Part shown: positions 1 through 10,740 of the stretch, piece by piece
How the letters are laid out: each line of letters starts with the position of its first letter
Position numbering within the stretch: position 1 is the first letter of the stretch
From: Rhynochetos jubatus
Taxonomy: Eukaryota; Chordata; Aves; Eurypygiformes; Rhynochetidae
DNA: 64,000 bases
Direction: 5' to 3'
Assembly (NCBI GenBank): GCA_027574665.1
Contig: CM050651.1
Span: 9,549,501 to 9,613,500, forward strand
The notes under the pieces: model-generated
The model's input: only the letters and a program-made list of their open reading frames with translations
Told to the model about the DNA's origin: nothing
The model's database searches: none
Program-made: the position numbers and the translations under genes

Positions 1-366
1 GTGAAAATTGGCTTCACATGTTTTTAATGTGTCACGGTGTTTCACACAGCTGTTTTTTGCCTCTCAGTCTGACTTTAACTTCACTGTCTAAATTATGATG
101 TAGTGGCATAATTTGGTTTTTATTCCCCAAAACTTAACATGTCTTGCTTGCAGTAAAAACTGTCTTTTTCTCCCAATTTTTCCAGAAGGGACTTTCAACT
201 AACAGGCATTTGAGAATGGTGTTGCTTTGCTTTCTTCTTGCAGGTGAAGCTTGTTTTACACAGATGGGTTAAATATTAAGTGAAATATGCATGCTTTATT
301 GGATCAGGGACTAGACCTCAGAATCTGTTTCCCTAATTGTGAGTATGCAGGTGTTGTGGTGGTGGG

Positions 367-419
367 GTTTTTTTTTGTTGTTGTTGTTGTTGTTTTGGTT
401 GGTGTTTTTTTTTTTTTTG
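367..419 (+). repeat. T/TTG simple repeat tract
   Basis: Low-complexity run of T interrupted by a (TTG)n stretch, inside QRFPR intron 1. Confidence 0.9.
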
Positions 420-639
420 TCTAGCTGTGAAAATCCTTAAGTATTCTTGTCAGATGGGCCATTTAAGAGGGAGTTCCTCAAGGTGGGACCCTAATTGTAA
501 GGCGCTCTCCTCAATGTTGGAGAGCCAGGATTTGAGGCCCCTTTTTCCACACTTCCCTTGTTCAGTTATTACAGCATTCAATTAATTTAATGGAAGGAAG
601 AAGAGATGCATCATCTGTGTTTTGCAAAGGCTTAGATGT

Positions 640-1165
640 AGTAAAACCAACCTCACGTGTTAAATCGAGTCTCACAAGCAAGATTGTGTTTAGTGTCCAG
701 AATACTGTGCCCAGTTTTGGACTCGCAGTACAAGAAAGATACTGATTAACTGGTACGAGTTCAGCAGAGGGCCACCCAGAAGTAAGGGGTGGGAGCAGCT
801 GCCCTATATGGGTGGAAAAGCTGAGGGAATGAAGCTTGTTCAGCCTGGAGAAGGGGTAGTTTTGGGGCAAACTAGCAGCATTTTGCAGTGCATGCAAGGA
901 AGTTATGGAGAAGATGGATCCAGGCTCTTTGCAGCGGTGTGTGGCAGGAGGGTGAGAGGCAAAGGGCTTTACCTGAAACAAGGTCAGATAGGATATAGGG
1001 AAAATCTTTTTCCATTTGAGAACAGTCAGGCAGAGGAGAGGATGACCCAGGGAAGTCGGTGTTGTCTTCAGCCTTGGAAATTTTAAAGATCCGAATCCTC
1101 CAGGCTGCATCTGGCTGGATTGCTGATCCTGCTGTGAGCCACAAGGTCAGATTAGAGTCCTCCTG
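640..1165 (+). repeat. CR1-type LINE fragment, sense orientation
   Basis: The + strand carries the usual order of CR1 3'-region blocks: a tgtgcccagttttgg block, agtacaagaaagata, a gagttcagcagagggccac block, gctgagggaatg, ttcagcctggagaag, a gatccaggctctttgc block, gacaggag-like and gaggcaaaggg words, then a tttgagaac block and the terminal ctccaggctgcatctggctgg. It is diverged and 5' truncated. The long minus-strand ORF at 562-1110 and the small + strand ORFs here are by-products of the element and not genes. Ends are approximate. Confidence 0.85.
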
Positions 1166-3284
1166 AGTTTGTTGCCATCCAACATTATTCCATGGTTCTC
1201 TGATTCTCTTCTGTGCTTGTCAGGGCTGACTGAGACAACTCTGTGAGGCCATCCTGGGAACCTGTAGCCTGGAAGTATTTGAAGGAACAGGGCAATGGAA
1301 TCAACACTTGAGATGTTAGACAGCTAAATCCCAAAGAATAAAATGACAGTTGGACTTCCGTGAAGGACTTCTGAAGTCCTTTCAGTAATCTAATTGCAAT
1401 TCAACAACAACAAGCTTTCTGTTAGGAAGGAATGTGATTTAAAGCTTGTGGAGACAGTGTTTAGAGAAGATCTACTGTAGAGTTGATCTCCATACGGATG
1501 TGCTGTTTCAAAATATCTCTGGAATAAGCAGTGTGATCACTCTGAGCTTTTTAGTATTCTGAAATAAGTTTCAGGCTGTCTTTTCTTCCTTTTTTCTCAA
1601 CACCACCCCAACCCAACTGTGACCATTCTGAAATAGTTCCCTTATTTAATGATAAATTATTCTCGTTTTCCATGTGTACAAAAGTATCTGTAGTTTGAAA
1701 ACATAGGCTATATGATTTATAGTATTAATTACTGAAGACTTTCTCCAAGTCTTTATCTAAGCAGTTTGAAATGGCTGGTATATATTTATAAATAAAATAA
1801 TGAATGTTTTGAAAACTCAGAACAGGCAGTATGTGGAAAACATTCCCTAGTCCATCAAGAACAATGCCCCCTGCTATCTCAGGATTGAATTCCATTCAAA
1901 CACTTCAAGGATGGTGGAGATGAACCTCATCGCCCCTCCACTTACCACTCATCACCCCCTCCAGACAGGAAGCATTTGTATAGTGAGTGACAATTCAGGG
2001 TAGGCAAGAGTGCCCTGAAGCGATATGATTAAGTTAGTGCAAGTTGTTAGTCAGAGACCCTGGGCTTGGTGGCACAAGAAGCTTCATGAAGGTTGAAATA
2101 TTGTTCTATTTTTACTATTGATATATAGAAGCTGAGTAGCTTTTAGTTACTGCCCTTTTGAAAATTTCATGTTATTTCTTGGTTGTGAAAATGTACCTGG
2201 CTGTGTTGCTTTGGCCACCAAGTCCAGCAAGGAACCAGAACGTGTGCCATTTGCCTCAGAGCAGGTGTTTCTGTTTCAGCCAACTGTGTCTAATGAAATC
2301 ATCCTTTTGTTTCACATTTCGAAGTGCTCATGTCACTCCTCCTTTAGCTCAGTAGGATCAATCTGTAGGCATTATGTAGGCTCTTCCTTTTACTACCTTC
2401 TTTAACAGTTACTTTTATATAGCTTAGGTGATCACTTACTGTGTGTTTGTCTTCAAAGAGATGAAATAAGGAGTTTCTGCAGCCTTTTCTCCTGTGATTC
2501 AGCTAAAGGCATAGTGGTAGTCTGTGCTCTTTGACGATAGTTATTGGGAAGAAAATGAGAAGCTATCAGTAAAAGGCAATGAAAATCTGGGAGTTCGGTA
2601 GTTACTTCCTGATGAAGTTGGATATTGTTTGTTCTCTGAATAACCGGGCATGAGCTGGAAATTCCACCAGACTTGCACAACTTCAGTGAAAATCACTGTC
2701 TCATTTTGTTACCTTAATAGAGTAATAGAGTGATATTTCTTTGCTTCCTAAGAATACCCTGGAATGCTGCAACTTCAGTGAAAGAATGGTGCTCCAGCAC
2801 TGAAACTTGGACACATTTCTGTAGTGAAACAGAAACTTAAACATTTCCTGCATGTGCAAATCTTGCTTTTGTGCTCATGTTATTTGTATCGGGAGTCAGT
2901 TCTGACTTAGCGAAGAAAAAGCTTGGAGCCAGTAGCGGAAACTCCTGACTCAAAGGAATAGGATTTGGATTTGGCTGAAGATCATTTTAGCTCTGCTTTA
3001 CTCATGTCAGTAAGCTGATTTTCAGAAGAGGCCAGAGATTGTGTGTCATGCCCTCTTCTTTGGTTGTATTCGCCGCTTGCCATGTGCAAAGAAAGTACGA
3101 TTTGAGCTTGCGACTTACCTCGCTACAGAAGTTGCGAGGGCTATAAATTGAGTGGCACTGGTGCTTGTATGCGTAGTGCATACTGTACTGCACGTAGTGA
3201 GAAACTGATGAGATGCTGAGTTAGTAAGTTATTGGGTGTATTTCATAAGGGTTTTACTTTGTGCTTACTATGCTAAGGAAGAAA

Positions 3285-3300
3285 GGGGGGGGGGGGGGGG
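3285..3300 (+). repeat. Run of 16 G
   Basis: Uninterrupted poly(G) in QRFPR intron 1. The length is likely to be unreliable in sequencing. Confidence 0.95.
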
Positions 3301-4884
3301 CATCTTATTGTATATATTGCAGTTGATACAAGATGTCCAGGTATCTTGTCTTGTCTTGCTGACACTGGCAAATACATCCTAGGTTAGAAACAGACATGCA
3401 GCCCAGTGCATCTTCCATGCAGTTTCTACTGACCGTGCTGATTTCATTCAAGTAGCTTGAAATTGGACTGCATGGTATATTTTTATTCTGTTTTAAGCCG
3501 GATCTATGTGCACTTTCACGGTGTTACTGGTGTTGAATATGTGCTTGAAAGGTATTTGACTTCCATCATTTGCCCCTTGCCCTCTCCTTTCCTTTTCAGA
3601 ATCACAGAAAAAGTGATTTTTTTGGGCAGCTAGAATTGATATGACCAGTAGCAAACCAGTTCCTTCTTGTAAGCTACAGTGGCTTTTAGCCTGGCCTAGC
3701 AGACAGGAGTTGCCATGTTCCTTGTTCCCTTCATGGAGGGAAGGATTAAATTTTGATAATTTACTGTTTGTTTTCTTTCTGATTTCTGTGTTTTTACTGC
3801 TTAAGGTGTCTGTCACATCTTAAAGCTCGACTTATAATTGGATCAGATATTCCTTTGGCTGTTTGGCGTTTATGGATTATATCTGGGTAGGTAGAGATGA
3901 TGATCAAGTAAGGGAAATAACCCTAGCTGTTACTGAAATGAATAGCTGATACTGAGCTGTAAGAATGTGAGGGAACTGTGAGAATGTGGACATACAAAAT
4001 TATCTCAAGGTCAGAAATATGGTCAGTAAATGAGAAATAGGTTGTAAAAGGTGTTAACATAAGATTTTTGAGAGAATCATTTGCACCACAGTTTGTGAGA
4101 TGGTTGGGAATGGAGGATGAATAATGGAGAATGACCAATATGTTAACAATTGAATATGTACTTGTGAGAAGCTAGAGCAGCAATGAAATCTGAAGATCTG
4201 TGCTAGCTGTGCATAAATGCAGTGGGAACATATACAACTGTGAAAACGCAAGCAGGAAATTACATTTCGTTTGGACAGTGTCAGTAACATAGTGTGTTAA
4301 TCAGGAAAGAGGGAGACTTGAAAATGAGAAACATGATGAAGAGGTTGAATTTTTCCTCTTATGTTATGCTTCTTAAAGGACTCCTATGTATATATGACTT
4401 GGCAGAATGATGCATAAGTGCTGAAGTGCAGGAACAGAGTGGTATTTAAATGAGCAGAAGGAATGTATTTGCAACAGCAGAAAAGGTAAACTTTTAAACT
4501 GGGAAGAGCTTGATAAAACTGGAGACTAATCTGTCAAGATAAAAAGATAATAAATATCCTTGTAATTCGGCATATTTGAAAACAGATGATGGAAGAATTG
4601 TTCAAAAGTGAAATAGGAATAAGTGTCAAAACGATACAGAGCAAGTGACTATGTCCTTAGAAGTGCTGGGTTTGCAGATGTAGTGTGTACAACAGAAGAA
4701 TGACTGTTGAAATCTGCATTTGACTGATAGCTTAAACAGGTGACTTAGCAGTTTAGCTGTTAAATTAAATCTAAGAATATTACTCTGTTCTTTTTGCACA
4801 ATAGCACTTTAGTAATGAAATCTAGTATTACCAGCTTTTCCATGAACTGCAACAGTTGCATACCTTACTTTCTGACTATTGCAG

Positions 4885-5043
4885 GTGCCTTCGCTTGCAA
4901 GATGGTACCGTTTGTTCAATCCACTGCTATTGTAACTGAGATTCTTACAATGACCTGCATTGCTGTGGAAAGACACCAGGGAATTGTGCATCCACTAAAA
5001 ATGAAGTGGCAGTACACCAATAAAAGAGCTTTCACGATGCTTG
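4885..5043 (+). CDS. QRFPR: QRFPR exon 2 (TM3 to start of TM4)
   Basis: The exon is 159 bp. The acceptor is ttgcag just before 4885 and the donor is gtaaga from 5044. It begins with two bases that complete a glycine codon started in exon 1, and ends with one base of a split glycine codon (phase 1 in, phase 1 out). It encodes the conserved TM3 cysteine that pairs with loop 2, then the TM3 stretch with TEILTMTCIAVERH, where ERH replaces the usual DRY, and intracellular loop 2 with KMKWQYTNKRAFTML. The open frame runs back into the intron to an upstream ATG at 4794. That is chance, because homology stops at the acceptor. Confidence 0.95.
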
Positions 5044-8000
5044 GTAAGATTTTAGGCATCTCCTGTAATTGTGTCTGTAGAGTGATTATCTTCAGTGTAG
5101 ATGGCATGACAGAACAGAAGGCACTGATGTGACCAGCAGTTCAGAGGTATAGTTAATGATAAGTCTGGTAATGTTTATAAAATAGCTCAAGGATAGTGCC
5201 TATATGTATAGTAATCACTAGGCAAAATCCTGACAATAAACATAGAATCTGAAGTCAGAGGTTTACTTAACCAAGACTCTGATAAACCTTTGGCAGCCTT
5301 TCTTTTATTTTAAGAAAGGTTCAACATGGACCAGCACTGCTAAAGCAATGTCACAGCTGTAAATGGCCCTTCTGTTATAATACAAAGAGAACGTACGTAG
5401 TCCTGCTCCTGCGAAGTTGCCTTTACACCTGAATACCGATAAATGAAGGTGGTTTGAGAGGAGAACTGATAGCAAAAGAGGATGCTGCTATTGATGTGAA
5501 TGTTGACTGATGTATGCCTCATATTGAAAACTTTGTTCTTTATTAAATTGCCTGCTTTGCCTGACTTTTTAAAGATGAAGCTGTTAAACTGTTCATACCA
5601 AAACTTATGCTGCTTGTTGTACGTAATATTAAAAAAAACGTGTTTGTTTACAGGCATAGTCTGGTTGCTGGCACTTATTGTTGGGTCACCTATGTGGCAT
5701 GTGCAACGGCTTGAGGTATGTTAAGTGAAATGGGAATTTACATTTTAAACCCAGTCCTTGCTGGATCTTTTTGTACCTTTAGCAATGAAATAGTATGAAC
5801 TCCAAGGGAATGCAAGTGGGATAAGACTAGTGTAACTTTTTTTCTGTGTGCCAGCCTGAGACAGGCTAAGGATTAGGACCTGTGTGCACTGAAGGAAATG
5901 CATACAAGTGGAAGAAGGACTATTAGCAAGGACTAGTCGCGTCTACCCTCCCCGGTTGTGTCAAAGAGCAGTAATTACATCTATGACTTCCACTGAGCCT
6001 TCCTTCTGGTTCATAGGTGCACTGGCACACAGCAGTATAGGACTTAGATTACTGTTTTGGGATAACATAGTGTTCCCCAAGATTTGGAAGAACTGTGTCT
6101 AATTTAAAAGCTGCCCATTATAGTTTAAGGAGTTACAGTATACTTTCGGAGGGAAAAGAAAAGGCTTGTCAGAATCTGCTGCTTGTGAGTCTGAATGTTA
6201 ACACTTTTTTTTTTTTTTTTAAAGTGACTAATATTTGAGGTTTCTATACACCCATTCTTACTTGCAAAATGCATAGCCAAGGTCCCCTTTGAAAATCCAT
6301 GTTAAAAAAAAAGTTTTGAGGAGGAGTGCAAATCAGAGCATCCTCTGACTTCTCTCTGTCGACTTGGATCAACCCAACACTTGATGTGGAAAAGTGCTTG
6401 GAAGAATTTTGTCACTTGGAAAAGTGTCTGTTGAATTTTAGTGTATTAAGAGCGAGGAATATTTGAATGTGCTTGGGTTTTGCACTTGGAGTAAACACTG
6501 TAGTGACTCCTCTCCTTTACCTTTGTTACAGGTTAAATATGACTTTCTGTATGAAAAAGTGTATGTTTGTTGCTTGGAAGAATGGGCCAGTCCGATTTAT
6601 CAGAAGATATATACGACCTTTATTCTTGTCATACTCTTCCTTCTTCCACTGATGTTGATGCTTTTTTTGTATACTAAAATTGGCTATGAACTCTGGATTA
6701 AGAAACGAGTGGGAGATGCTTCAGTTCTTCAAACCATTCATGGGAGTGAAATGTCTAAAATATCAAGGTTTGTAAAGTAAAATACAGTTGGAACTTTGAC
6801 TTCTAGAAAGCTTGTTTTTTTCCTGACAGTGTATGAAAACCAGTGTGTGTGTGGGGAAAACCCCTCTTTCTCATCCATTGAAAAGTCTACAAGCATAGAC
6901 CAGATTTTTAAAGCTAGCTAGTTATTTGACACTTAGATACCCATTTTAAGGTAACTTAAACAGATTTCCGTCAAAGTATAGTGTACCCGCACCTTGGAAG
7001 TCAAGCCCTTTTGGTAAAACTCCTATTATACATTGTGAAATGCTTGTTTTTAAAGGATGTAGGCTATGAGTTAGAAAATAACTTGGGGGAAATGCTGCTA
7101 CATTATTGCCGTATGTTCTATGGGAAGTTCTTTATATAATTCTGAGACTGTGAACACTGCTTTATGATCCTGTTATATGTTAAATTGGCATATGGGAAAA
7201 AATCGAAATTCATTTAAAAACTACTGTGTTACAGTTTAACTTGATACAGCTCCAAAGATTTTTGAGTGTTCTCACACATGTTTGTGTGAGACCATCTAGA
7301 TGGAAATGCTCTGTCTGAAAAGTTACGATTATCAATAATTATTAACTTTGCTATTTAGCACTAAATATGGGCTGCCCTTTATATTGCCTCATGTATTTTC
7401 CTTTAATTTGGTAAATTCATTTGTTGCCTGATGTGCTGGAAATCTCTAATGGTTCTGCTCATTGAGCAGAGTAACACCTGTAAAGAGAATACTGGCAGGC
7501 AGCTTAAAGATAAATGATTGCTTAGTTGTTTGTATAACCAAGTACCTAAGGAAGTGGACCCTTGTAAGTCAAAACTGAAAGGGGGTGCAATCTCACAGGA
7601 GTTAGTGACGTGTAATCTTCAGGCTACTCCTCAGTTTATTTCCATACAGTGGGGAGAAGATCTTACTGTAACTGCTACTAGTGAAGTGCTGCTTCTTTAG
7701 CTCAAGTGAGAAATCCATCTTGGGATCTATAAATGCAGTTGTATGAAGTACATCAGTTTGGGGATAACGATAAATTTGCGTATACCTTGAGTTTGTGAGA
7801 TACTACAGTGGAGGCAGGGGGAAGTGTGTATCTTGCTCTTACTTACCTTGCATTTCCACCTACCAGCAAAGGTTGAATGTTACAGGTATAGTTTCACTTA
7901 CTTTCTGTCAAATTGTCTGTGTAATCAGATGCTGCAGGTATGGTCAGTGCTCCCAGATCTAGGAAGGGACTCTTGTTTTTTTGAGCTATTAATGGAAATT

Positions 8001-10740
8001 CTTGTGGTTCCCTCCCTACATCTCTTACTCTTGGAATCGCATCTGCTTGAACAGAGTGAAAATGCCTTGCAAGATATGCTAATGTCATTGCTTGCTGCAG
8101 CTGCAGAGCGCATTGCTTTGCTAAAGGAGAGAAATAAAAGATGTAAATTGATGTACTGGATTTATGTTGCATTTTTTTGTTTTAAAGAAAATTATGTATT
8201 TCCAAGCATTGTTTTCACGGTTTTATTTGCATCTGCAACCATCAGAACAGATTTACAGCTCTAACTTGGAGACATGTCTAACTATCAGTCAATTCTCAGT
8301 GATTCAGTATGGAATGTCTCGATGCAATTTCAGGAAGAAGAAGCGAGCAATTGTTATGATGGTGACAGTGGTGTTTCTCTTTGCAGTCTGTTGGGCCCCA
8401 TTCCACGTGATTCACATGATGATAGAATACAGTGAGTACATGCCATGTGTCACACAATAAAGCCTTTCTTAGTTTTCTTTTTTTGATAATGGAACTGCAC
8501 GTTGTGAAAAGCTAGCGCTGCTTCAGCATTCGGCTATAGAATAGCTTTTGCTAGCACAGGTTAAGGTTGTGCTTATAAATCCTGTATCGCTGTCTTGTAA
8601 TAATGATACAAAGCCAACAACAGATTAATTACTCTGAAGTCTACGAGTGATAGATCTGTAGTGCTCATGGAAAAGTGGGTACATTTCAAAAAAACTATTA
8701 TCATAGAATCATTTAGGTTGGAAAGGAACACCAGTGTAGTGTTGGGGAGATACCTTATATTTGACATGAACTTGTGTGTCAGCCCCATGTCTTCTTCCCT
8801 TCTGTGTGAATTTAGAAAAACAAACCACCTCTGTGTCTTGCAATAAACCCTACTGAAGTTTGTTGCAGCGTGGGAGGGAACCCAAACCCTCTACCAGCTC
8901 AATTAGAATGTAAACCCTTAGAGAGGAGATTGTCATTGCTTCTGAATTTGTACAGCACATAATCCAGTACCGAAAAAGATGTTTGCTAAACTTCACAAGA
9001 CTCAAGAAAAAGCAAGACTTGACTTTTAAGATGGTGAGCATATCTCTGTAGATTCTTTTTCTTCCTGTGTCTGTCATGCTACCTTCATTTGCTGGAAGGT
9101 CAGAAGTACCTGTCAGGAAGGTAAAAGTTATTTCCAGGTATAAAACCTCATGAGCAAGTAACTTTGTAATTCAAATCTAACTTTAATTTAATGTGTCAAG
9201 ATTTCTCTTTGCATCTACTTAAGTTGTCATACTGCTTTGAGTTAAACTGCTACAAAATACTTGCCCCTTCGCTCGTCCTGGTTTTAATGAGTTGGGCATA
9301 TTGGAAATATAAATACTGGACATCAGCTGGATGCATTGGGTATTATCTCTCTGAACTTTTCCAGTTGTCTTGACGGGATATGAGCTTGGAAATGGCCTCA
9401 ATGCTTGTTATCTTTGCTTTTTGTTATTTTCCCTATTCTGTGGGGTCTTGAACTGTTCTTCTTCCATCTCCTACATGGGCACGGGGATAGCACGTGGGAC
9501 TGTGCAGCAGGCCATGTGTAGGAACAAGAGGAAGTTTTTAGTAGTTGATGTATTTTGCTTGCCAAAGGCAGCAGCTGTTTCTTTGTCTTCTATCACAAAT
9601 AAGGTTGTAGCAGATAATTCAGTAGCCCTGCAGCCTTTCAGCTGAACCAGATGATGCTTATGCCTGGGCAGAATCAGAAATGCAGAAGCTGTAACTATTG
9701 TCTGGATTGTCCCACGTTAAGTTTGTCCATAACACTCCATGAACAGCTTGCTCTCTTTTCATTGCTAATTTCAGGAATTATTTCAGGTGCTGCTTTATTT
9801 TACTTGCCATATAAACCTTTGTAGTATTTTATTCAGAGCTCGGTCGCTGAGTATTTGAATTCAATGAGTCCTCTGTGATTTCAGTGATGAAAAATTGAGA
9901 CATGACCAAGAAGATGCATTTTTACCTCCATGGGTTCCTCTGTGCTGACACAGATCAGGAATGGTCAGTGACAAGGCAGATTGGTGGTGAAGTACTTAAA
10001 CATTTGATAGGGATGTGAAACTCAGAGCCAGAAGAACAACTTGAATAAATAAGTGCTATACCTAGCAGACTGGGAGCTTTCTGTTGCTGGGCCACTGGGC
10101 AAGTTTTTTGGCTCATAAATTGCCTTTTTTTAATGACTCTGTCCTCATTGACATAGACACAAAGCAGCACCATGTGGTAGATCTTGGTATTTCCTTGCTG
10201 ATGAAACCCTATTGCTAATATTAAGAAGAGCAAGTTCTTTTGTTGAAACACATGCTTCTAAAGCCAGATTGGCTATAAATAGGCAAACTAGTAGGCATTT
10301 ATGCCATTACAGCATATTTCCCTTTTTCCTTTCTAGGTAGTTTTGAGAAGGACTATGATGATGTGACAGTCAAAATGATCTTTGCAATCGTCCAGATTAT
10401 AGGATTCTTCAATTCTATTTGCAACCCTATTGTGTATGCTTTCATGAATGAAAACTTCAAGAAAAATTTCTTGTCGGCCATCTGCTTCTGCATTGTCAAA
10501 GAAAATGCATCACCAACCAGGCAACTTGGGAACTCAGGGATTACTATGAGGCGGCAAAAGGCAAGTGTTTCTCAGAGAGATCCCGTTGACTCGGATGAAG
10601 CCAGGAGGGAGGCATTCAGCGATGGCAACATTGAAGTCAAGTTCTGCGATCAGCCAGCTTCAAAAAGGAATTTGAAAAGGCACCTTGCCTTATTCAGCTC
10701 TGAGCTTACTGTGCATTCAGCATTAGGAAACGGACAGTAG
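4885..10740 (+). CDS. QRFPR: QRFPR, pyroglutamylated RFamide peptide receptor (GPR103), exons 2-6; exon 1 missing from window
   Basis: This is a class A (rhodopsin-like) receptor of the plasma membrane. In other vertebrates it binds the RFamide peptide QRFP (26RFa/43RFa) and signals through Gq and Gi/o in feeding and neuroendocrine control. The spliced product joins 4885-5043, 5654-5715, 6532-6767, 8334-8431 and 10337-10740 and is open throughout for about 319 residues; I recall about 430 for the human protein. Visible landmarks are the TM3 cysteine in FACKM, the ERH form of the DRY motif, a CC pair in extracellular loop 2, the CWAPFH motif of TM6, NSICNPIVYAF in TM7, and a C-tail ending in GNGQ. 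The match to remembered human QRFPR is nearly continuous across TM3-TM7. The N-terminus, TM1 and TM2 are absent because exon 1 lies upstream. All introns are GT-AG and there is no frameshift or internal stop, so the gene appears intact. The paralogous NPFF receptors are less similar in the C-tail. Confidence 0.96.
5654..5715 (+). CDS. QRFPR: QRFPR exon 3 (TM4)
   Basis: The exon is 62 bp, between the acceptor tttacag and the donor gtatgt. With the G carried over from exon 2 it encodes 21 residues, starting GIVWLLALIVGSPMWH, which form most of TM4 and its extracellular end. It ends in phase 0 after a LE dipeptide. A small TM4 exon like this is too short for ordinary ORF detection and is placed by homology and phase. 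Confidence 0.95.
6532..6767 (+). CDS. QRFPR: QRFPR exon 4 (extracellular loop 2, TM5, intracellular loop 3)
   Basis: The exon is 236 bp after the acceptor gttacag. It encodes VKYDFLYEK, then the loop 2 cysteine pair followed by LEEW, then TM5 (YTTFILVILFLLPLM), then loop 3 with ELWIKKRVGDASVL and EMSKIS. It ends in phase 2 with AG; the first base of exon 5 completes an arginine codon. The donor is AG|gtttgt, weaker than the other donors of this gene. If the site were skipped, translation would stop three codons later. Confidence 0.95.
8334..8431 (+). CDS. QRFPR: QRFPR exon 5 (TM6)
   Basis: The exon is 98 bp, with acceptor tttcag and a strong gtgagt donor. It encodes the basic run KKKRA at the cytoplasmic end of TM6, then TM6 itself with FAVCWAPFHVIHMM, the rotamer-switch CWxP motif of class A receptors. 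It ends in phase 1, and a serine codon is split across intron 5. Phase and sequence match the neighbouring exons without adjustment. Confidence 0.95.
8698..8748 (-). repeat. CR1 3'-end fragment, reverse orientation
   Basis: The motif tcatagaatcatttaggttggaaagg is the reverse complement of a CR1 3' terminus, whose sense end carries ATTCTATG repeats. Only about 50 bp is recognisable. It lies in QRFPR intron 5. Confidence 0.7.
10337..10740 (+). CDS. QRFPR: QRFPR exon 6 (extracellular loop 3, TM7, C-terminal tail, stop)
   Basis: This last coding exon has 404 coding bases after the acceptor ttctag and ends in TAG at 10738-10740. It encodes SFEKDYDDVTVKM of loop 3, TM7 with NSICNPIVYAFMNENFKKN (the NPxxY motif), then a cysteine pair (CFC) in the position where such receptors are often palmitoylated. 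The serine-rich tail keeps the family blocks GNSGITM, EAFSDGNIEVK and KRHLALF. The tail is of normal length, so there is no C-terminal truncation. Confidence 0.96.

Larger units (their letters stand above)
1..4884 (+). other. QRFPR: QRFPR intron 1 (3' part)
   Basis: Exon 2 starts at 4885 and no exon 1 sequence (N-terminus, TM1, TM2) is found upstream. Such an exon should show as an open frame of over 100 codons beginning with ATG, and none here resembles it. The stretch is therefore intronic. It holds a CR1 remnant, a T/TTG-rich tract at 367-419, and a run of 16 G at 3285-3300. The short ORFs on both strands look like noise. Confidence 0.85.
5044..10336 (+). other. QRFPR: QRFPR introns 2-5
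   Basis: The introns are 5044-5653 (610 bp), 5716-6531 (816 bp), 6768-8333 (1566 bp) and 8432-10336 (1905 bp). All begin GT and end AG. Intron 4 has a 146-codon open segment at 7824-8264 on the + strand, without homology that I recognise and without convincing splice sites. Intron 5 carries a short CR1 3' fragment. No nested gene is evident. Confidence 0.9.

Noticed and set aside
562-1144. Long minus-strand ORF of 182 codons and overlapping ORFs on both strands
   Set aside because: They lie in a CR1 element whose sense-strand blocks are recognisable. The frames are by-products of the repeat.
4794-5132. 112-codon ORF read as a single-exon gene
   Set aside because: Only 4885-5043 matches QRFPR. 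The ends are intron read-through past a clear acceptor and a gtaaga donor.
7824-8264. 146-codon ORF in QRFPR intron 4
   Set aside because: The translation is leucine- and cysteine-rich without recognisable homology. There are no convincing splice sites, and it overlaps minus-strand ORFs.
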